Below, in pieces: positions 59,421 through 64,000 of a DNA stretch of 64,000 nt; the stretch's first letter is position 1, and each line of letters starts with the position of its first letter. The position numbers were made by a program, and so were the translations under genes. This DNA is from JAXLXE01 sp046328115. Its GTDB lineage: Bacteria; Chloroflexota; UBA6077; JACCZL01. The stretch lies in the NCBI GenBank assembly GCA_046328115.1, contig JAXLXE010000004.1, positions 682,001 through 746,000 on the forward strand, read 5' to 3'. A model generated the notes under the pieces. That model saw only the letters and a list, made by a program, of their open reading frames with translations, had not been told where the DNA came from and did not search any database.

Positions 59421-62132
59421 TCACGCGCTGACCTCGACCGCGTACGCGATGGATTCCACAAGCGTCATCGTCCGCCCGGACGACCACGCCTCGGCGAGAG
59501 GCACCGAGTCTAGCCTCCGCTTTAGCGTGGCAATGTCCTGGTCACGCGTCGCCTGGTAGGCTCGGGTCAACGGTCTCCCGATGAGCTCGCGCAACGCCTC
59601 GGCCGCCCCGAAGAGCCGCGCCACGTCGGCTGGCGGCCCGTTCTTGCACAGCAAGCCCGCGAGATCGTCGAGGATGATGCACGCGCACCGAATGTCCTTG
59701 AGCGGTACGTGCAGGCTGATGCTCTCACGGAGGAGTACAAGCGCTTGCTCAGAATCGCCCTGCGATCGTCGAAGGCGCGCCCGCTCGCGCAGGCTGTGGG
59801 CCACGGCGTGCCCATCCCCTGCTGCTCGCGCCTCCACCAGGACCTCATCCCACAACTGTTCGGCCCCAACATGATCGCCCTGGGCCTGTGCCACCTCGGC
59901 CAGCCAGCCAGCGGTTGGCACTTCAGGACCGGATGCCCCACCTAACACGCGGAATAGGGCACGTGCTTCAGTGAGCAAGGTCGCCGCGAGGGGATAATCA
60001 CCGGTCTCAAAGGCGATCTGCCCGCGACGCACAAGCGCCACGGCGGTACCTTGCGGGTCACCGAGGATCCGCCACGCGGCCAGAGCCTCATCCGCCAGCG
60101 GGATTGCGCCCTGGTGGTCGCCGAGCATGTGACCCTGCACGTGCGCCGCAACCGTTAGGGCGCGCGCCCGCGCGACCGTTCCGGGGGAAGCGAGCGCAAG
60201 GAGCCCTCTGATTCGGGGGAGGTTCTCACGCCCGCGGCCGCGCAGCACCCAGAAGAACCCGAGCGCGGCGGCGAGTCGAATTCCGGCATCAACACGCGGT
60301 GCACCTACGCTCGGGTCGGCGTCGTGCTCAGCGTAGCTCCACTCAAGCGCCGCCCGGAGATTGTCGTTGTCTCGCTCAAGATTGTCGAACCACGTGGCCT
60401 GTTGGGGGCCCTGAAGCCTGGGCTTCACGGTCTCCGCGAACGAGAGATAGTGAGCTAGGTGGCGATCCCGTATCTCGGCTAGCTCGCCGCTTGACTCGAG
60501 CTGCTCGGACGCGAATTCGCGGATCGTCTCGAACATTCCGAAGCGCGCTTCGCCATCCTGCTCATCCCACTGACGGACAAGGCTCTTGGCGACGAGCGAA
60601 GCCATGCCGTCGAGCACGGCTTGTCCGGATCCCCCGGACGGATCCGGCTCCAGGTCGCCGCCGACGTTGCAGACCGCCTCGACTGCCTCCAGGTCGAAGC
60701 CGCCAACGAACACGGCTAGCCGGCGGAACAGTCGCTGCTCGCCGGCTCCCAGCAGGTCGTAACTCCAAGCGATCGCGCCACGCAGGGTCTGCTGTCGCAC
60801 GGGCAGATCGCGCGCCCCGCCGGTCAGCAACGGCAATCGGTGCTCCAATCGGGCGAGCATGGCCTGGGGGGTGAGCAGGCGCACGCGCGCAGCCGCGAGC
60901 TCAATGGCCAGCGGGAGTCCATCCAGACGATGGCAGATCTCCGCCACGGCTGGCGCATTGTCGTTGGTGACAGCGAAGTCGGGCTTGATAGCGACTGCGC
61001 GCTCAATAAATAGGGCCACCGCTCCGAACAGGGACAGAGCGCTCGCCGAGGGAGGATGCTGTCGATCGGGTAGCGCCAGCGGCGGCACCTGGCGCTCGTG
61101 CTCCCCCCGAAGCTGGAGCGGCGCCCGGCTGGTGACCAGCACTTTCAGCCCGGTGCTGGCCTCCAGCAGCCTGCTCACCACCGGCGCGGCGGGAAGCAAC
61201 TGCTCGAAGTTATCGAGGACCAGGAGAACTCGCCGATGTCGCAGGTAGTCGATGACGATGTCGAGGACTGGGCGTCCGCCGACATCGCGGATGTCCAGCG
61301 CATGGGCAATCGCCGCCGGTGCCAAATCTGGATTCGCGATCGGAGCCAGCTCCACGAAATACACGCCATCCGCGAAGCGGTCGATGACCTCCGCCGCCAC
61401 CTGAAGGCTCACGCGTGTCTTGCCGGTCCCACCGGGACCGGTCAGCGTGACGAGCCGGATGTCATCACGGTTCAGCAGCGCACTGATCGCTCCGACTTCC
61501 CGCTCGCGGCCAATCAGCGCGGTCGGCTGAATCGGTAGGTTGTGGGCGTGATGATCCAGCGTCACAAGCGGCGGAAACTCCGCCGGCAGGTCTGGCGCTA
61601 CGAGCTGAAATATATGCTCCGGATGGATCAGGTCTTTCAGACGGTGCTCGCCAAGATCCAAGAATGACAGGCCATCGTCCAGCACGTCGCGCACTAGACC
61701 CGCTGTAACCGCGGACAGTAGGATCTGGCCGCCGTGCGCACTCACGAGCAAGCGCGCCGCCCGGTTCAAGGGGGGGCCATAGTAGTCACCGTCGCGCTCG
61801 TCCGCCGCCCCGGTGTGCAGCACCATCCGCACGCGCAGCGGCCCAACCTCCCCCCAAGTCTCTGCCTGCAGCCATCGCTGCGCGTCCAAAGCACACGCCA
61901 GCGCGTCGGGGGCGCGGCTGAAAGCGGCGTGAAATGCGTCACCCATGGTCTTGACAACGTGGCCGCCGTGCTGGTCAACGGCCCGCCGCACAAGCGCGTC
62001 GTGACGCGCGAGGGCAGTCGACATCGGCGCACGCTGGTGTTCCCAGCGTGCGGTGCTGCCCTCAATGTCGGTGAACAGAAACGTCACCGTGCCAGTTGGA
62101 AGCCGCGACGCGGATTCGCTCAGCTCACCCAC
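59421..62132 (-). CDS. cyclase-like/STAND ATPase protein without LuxR domain, copy 4
   Basis: 903 residues. The cyclase-like domain (LPTGTVTFLFTDIEGSTARWE) here is closest to active enzymes: both metal Asp residues, Lys in VVKTMGD and the Asn in PPLNRAARL are kept. P-loop GPGGTGKT, LLVLDNFEQ and LPLAIELAAARVRLL identify the STAND part, followed by TPR-like helices. The protein stops where the others have a linker to the LuxR HTH, so it has no visible DNA-binding domain. It is distant from the first three in sequence and on the opposite strand. It might act by cyclic nucleotide or by protein contacts. Confidence 0.9.
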   Translation of the reverse strand: MGELSESASRLPTGTVTFLFTDIEGSTARWEHQRAPMSTALARHDALVRRAVDQHGGHVVKTMGDAFHAAFSRAPDALACALDAQRWLQAETWGEVGPLRVRMVLHTGAADERDGDYYGPPLNRAARLLVSAHGGQILLSAVTAGLVRDVLDDGLSFLDLGEHRLKDLIHPEHIFQLVAPDLPAEFPPLVTLDHHAHNLPIQPTALIGREREVGAISALLNRDDIRLVTLTGPGGTGKTRVSLQVAAEVIDRFADGVYFVELAPIANPDLAPAAIAHALDIRDVGGRPVLDIVIDYLRHRRVLLVLDNFEQLLPAAPVVSRLLEASTGLKVLVTSRAPLQLRGEHERQVPPLALPDRQHPPSASALSLFGAVALFIERAVAIKPDFAVTNDNAPAVAEICHRLDGLPLAIELAAARVRLLTPQAMLARLEHRLPLLTGGARDLPVRQQTLRGAIAWSYDLLGAGEQRLFRRLAVFVGGFDLEAVEAVCNVGGDLEPDPSGGSGQAVLDGMASLVAKSLVRQWDEQDGEARFGMFETIREFASEQLESSGELAEIRDRHLAHYLSFAETVKPRLQGPQQATWFDNLERDNDNLRAALEWSYAEHDADPSVGAPRVDAGIRLAAALGFFWVLRGRGRENLPRIRGLLALASPGTVARARALTVAAHVQGHMLGDHQGAIPLADEALAAWRILGDPQGTAVALVRRGQIAFETGDYPLAATLLTEARALFRVLGGASGPEVPTAGWLAEVAQAQGDHVGAEQLWDEVLVEARAAGDGHAVAHSLRERARLRRSQGDSEQALVLLRESISLHVPLKDIRCACIILDDLAGLLCKNGPPADVARLFGAAEALRELIGRPLTRAYQATRDQDIATLKRRLDSVPLAEAWSSGRTMTLVESIAYAVEVSA

Positions 62133-62168
62133 CCCTCTTGCGTCGATCGTTCCGGATCAAATACACAC

Positions 62169-62180
62169 CGGTGATCACCG
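62169..62180. promoter_or_regulatory. perfect palindrome upstream of cyclase copy 4
   Basis: CGGTGATCACCG is a perfect 12-bp palindrome, 37 bases upstream of the start of the fourth cyclase gene. Possible operator; no promoter is clear. Confidence 0.3.
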
Positions 62181-62297
62181 CATGAGAATACCGGAGGCTC
62201 CGGTTCGCCTCACGCCCTGGCGTGAGGCCGGGCTCTCGCGTCGGGGGCAATGGTCCGTGGCGTCGCGACAGCGTCACCGCTCGATCCGGCCGGATCG

Positions 62298-63269
62298 TCA
62301 CATATCTTGCCCCGGAGCCTGCTCTGGTCCCGGCGTCTGTTCTGGTCCTGGTGCCTGCGCGCGCAGAAGCGCGATTTGGCGCCGAATCGTATCGCCAGAG
62401 ATCCCCAGCTTCGCGAGCGCCACGGATAGCCCGTCCCCGGTGCTCTCAGCGAGCGCCAGAAGCACGTGCTCGCTCGCAACCGCGCCTCCATCAGCCTCCT
62501 GGGTAGCACGCAGGAGGACGGCCTCGGCGGATGGGGTGAGCTTCGATTCGGACCATTCGCGCTGACGTTCGCTTTCAATGACTGTGTCAAGCTCTGCCAA
62601 GTCCACGTCCAGGGCCGCGAGGATCCGTTGGGCGGCTGCTCGCGATTGCCGCATCAATCCAAACATCAGCGAAGCGGGACCGATTGTCGGTCGCCTTCTA
62701 GCCAGCCCATTGGCGAGCGCCGACGTAAGCGCGCCGCTTACCTGGTCTGTAACGGATTCCATCTGACCAATGGATGATCGGGTCGCGGAAACCGGCTCTG
62801 TGCCCGGCCAGTAGAGTCCGGTTTCCGCTGGCACGACGACCACCTTGGACTCATCGCCTTTGACCTCGGAATCGAGTAGCAAGCCGGCCGATGCCATCAC
62901 GTCGTCGGCCACAAAGATCGGGGCTCTCGCGCGGATTGCGACGGAGAGGGCGTCGCTCGGTCGACAGTCGATTTCGACAAGCTGGCCGTTATGTTCGAGA
63001 ACGAGCGCGGCGTAGAAGGTTTCTTCGTGGAGGCGAGAGATCTCTGCTCGTACACAGTGCACACCGAGCTCTATCAAAGTATTGGCGTAGAAGTCATGTG
63101 TGAGCGGGCGCGGTGACGCGATCTTTTGCATGGGGATCGCGATGGCGTCCGCTTCGAAGTGGCCGATCCAGCAGGGCAGGTAGCGTTGCCCGTGAAGCTC
63201 TTTCATCATGACCACTCTCTTTTTGCTGGCCATGTTCACCCGGATGCTCTCGACGAACACTTCGATCAT
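62298..63269 (-). CDS. bifunctional nuclease (DUF151) and Clp-N fusion
   Basis: 323 residues. The N-terminal BFN domain (about 1-135) shows KELHGQRYLPCWIGHFEADAIAI and the ending DCRPSDALSVAIRARAPIFVADDVMASAG. A second part (about 195-300) has the Clp N-terminal repeat pattern, KLTPSAEAVLLRATQEADGGAVASEHVLLALAE. The end has a repeated PGPEQ motif. The ATG at 63269 has GGGAGGG upstream, and the longer frame is not conserved. The nuclease is known from plants and mycobacteria; the Clp-N domain suggests a link to the Clp protease. Confidence 0.88.
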   Translation of the reverse strand: MIEVFVESIRVNMASKKRVVMMKELHGQRYLPCWIGHFEADAIAIPMQKIASPRPLTHDFYANTLIELGVHCVRAEISRLHEETFYAALVLEHNGQLVEIDCRPSDALSVAIRARAPIFVADDVMASAGLLLDSEVKGDESKVVVVPAETGLYWPGTEPVSATRSSIGQMESVTDQVSGALTSALANGLARRRPTIGPASLMFGLMRQSRAAAQRILAALDVDLAELDTVIESERQREWSESKLTPSAEAVLLRATQEADGGAVASEHVLLALAESTGDGLSVALAKLGISGDTIRRQIALLRAQAPGPEQTPGPEQAPGQDM

Positions 63270-63495
63270 CGCGTGTCCCTCCCGGCTTCGGCCGCTCGGG
63301 AGCGGCACTACATACCCCTGGCGCAATAAGGGTAATTTTCGGCGGCGCTCTGGCAGGAGGATCCCATGTGGCCGGTTGGTCCTTCGCTGGGACGGATTCT
63401 TCGAGCGCGGCAACCCGATGCGGTGCGCGGATTCCACTTTTCACCCACGCTGTGCTAGGCTGACCGAATCCACATCTGGGGGCCGTGGGTTCGCC

Positions 63496-63966
63496 ATGAC
63501 GGAGCGTGTACGGGAACTGGTCAAGGCTACCGTCGCGGCCAGGGCCAAGGTGATAGACCTCGCGGGCCATCTGAGCCCGGCACAGCTAGATACGGCCACT
63601 GCCAACGAAGGTTGGACCATAAAGGACACGCTCGCGCACCTTTCGAGCATTGAAGCACGGGTCCGCGCCATGCTGACGGCGGCCATCAATGGGGCGCCGT
63701 GGTCCGCGGATCGCGCCGACCTGGATGCCTTCAACCTGGAATGCGTTAAAGCACGCCGATCCTGGACGGCCGCCGAGATCATCGACGAGCTTCGCCAGAC
63801 TGGTGCCGAGACAGATGCGGTTCTGGCCGGACTGAGCGGGGTTGATCTTGACCGGGAGTGGAGCCACCCGATCTTCGGCCCGATGACGATCGAGCGCACG
63901 GCGGGTATCATCGCCCGCCATCTGCACGCCCACTCGCTACAACTCGAAGCCGCCCTCGATCAGTAG
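63496..63966 (+). CDS. DinB-like/maleylpyruvate isomerase N-terminal domain protein
   Basis: 156 residues, a four-helix bundle of the DinB superfamily: LSPAQLDTATANEGWTIKDTLAHLSSIEARVRAML and the closing IIARHLHAHSLQLEAALDQ. His residues in TLAHL and IIARHLHAH are placed where family members bind a metal. The ATG at 63496 follows a G-rich stretch. It is divergent from the nuclease/Clp-N gene. Thiol-dependent S-transferases are among the relatives; the substrate is not known. Confidence 0.8.
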   Translation: MTERVRELVKATVAARAKVIDLAGHLSPAQLDTATANEGWTIKDTLAHLSSIEARVRAMLTAAINGAPWSADRADLDAFNLECVKARRSWTAAEIIDELRQTGAETDAVLAGLSGVDLDREWSHPIFGPMTIERTAGIIARHLHAHSLQLEAALDQ

Positions 63967-64000
63967 AGCCACGCGACGCGACCGGGTCTAGCCACGTCCG

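Overview
This is a high-GC bacterial chromosome segment, most likely from a member of the Chloroflexota (Thermomicrobia or a related lineage). That placement is an inference from gene content. It rests on several large proteins that join a class III cyclase-like domain, a STAND ATPase and a LuxR domain, on T-box control of branched-chain amino acid genes in a high-GC genome, on two-permease sugar importers and on a fused E1 dehydrogenase. I found no rRNA, tRNA, CRISPR array, intact insertion sequence or prophage.

Layout. 1-1536: end of a peptide/nickel-type ABC importer (two permeases). 1732-2396: two small zinc-ribbon genes. 3081-7855: a yybP-ykoY (manganese) riboswitch, followed by an AtpI-like protein, ATP synthase subunit a, a short subunit b and a P-type cation ATPase. 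No subunit c or F1 genes are present. 8091-14337 (minus): ilvB-ilvN-ilvC-leuA-leuB behind a Leu-type T-box leader whose antiterminator/terminator part is duplicated. 14453-22567: a luciferase-like oxidoreductase, a PepSY protein divergent from an OmpR/histidine kinase pair, a membrane protein, a secreted protein of unknown function and a protein with two metallo-beta-lactamase domains. 22678-26977: a transporter remnant, an ArsR-SRPBCC-TfoX-like-membrane protein operon, a glycosyltransferase without a visible start codon and a frameshifted Rpn-type nuclease. 27007-34014 (minus): one catabolic operon of an SDR, a GntR regulator, a sugar ABC importer and a fused E1 alpha/beta. 34129-36502 (minus): a DUF4142 protein, a small membrane-anchored protein and an enolase-superfamily enzyme.

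36542-51139 is the most unusual part. It holds three cyclase-STAND-LuxR proteins of about 1,020 residues each. A unit of DUF4242 protein, cyclase-STAND-LuxR and acyl-CoA-dehydrogenase-like flavoenzyme occurs twice, 39711-44511 and 46316-51139, and the copies flank a frameshifted sulfite-oxidase-type gene. Three promoters share one architecture (CTGnC, 18 bp, CATCAT), and the two flavoenzyme genes share a second promoter type with equal spacing to the start codon. This looks like a duplicated signalling and redox module.

51336-57422 holds catabolic genes (HpcH-type aldolase, sulfatase, phosphotriesterase-like hydrolase, hydroxyacid dehydrogenase, alcohol dehydrogenase, nitroreductase). 57571-58303 is a MazF-type toxin-antitoxin pair with its operator. 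The end carries a GNAT acetyltransferase, a fourth cyclase-STAND protein lacking the LuxR domain, a bifunctional-nuclease/Clp-N fusion and a DinB-like protein.
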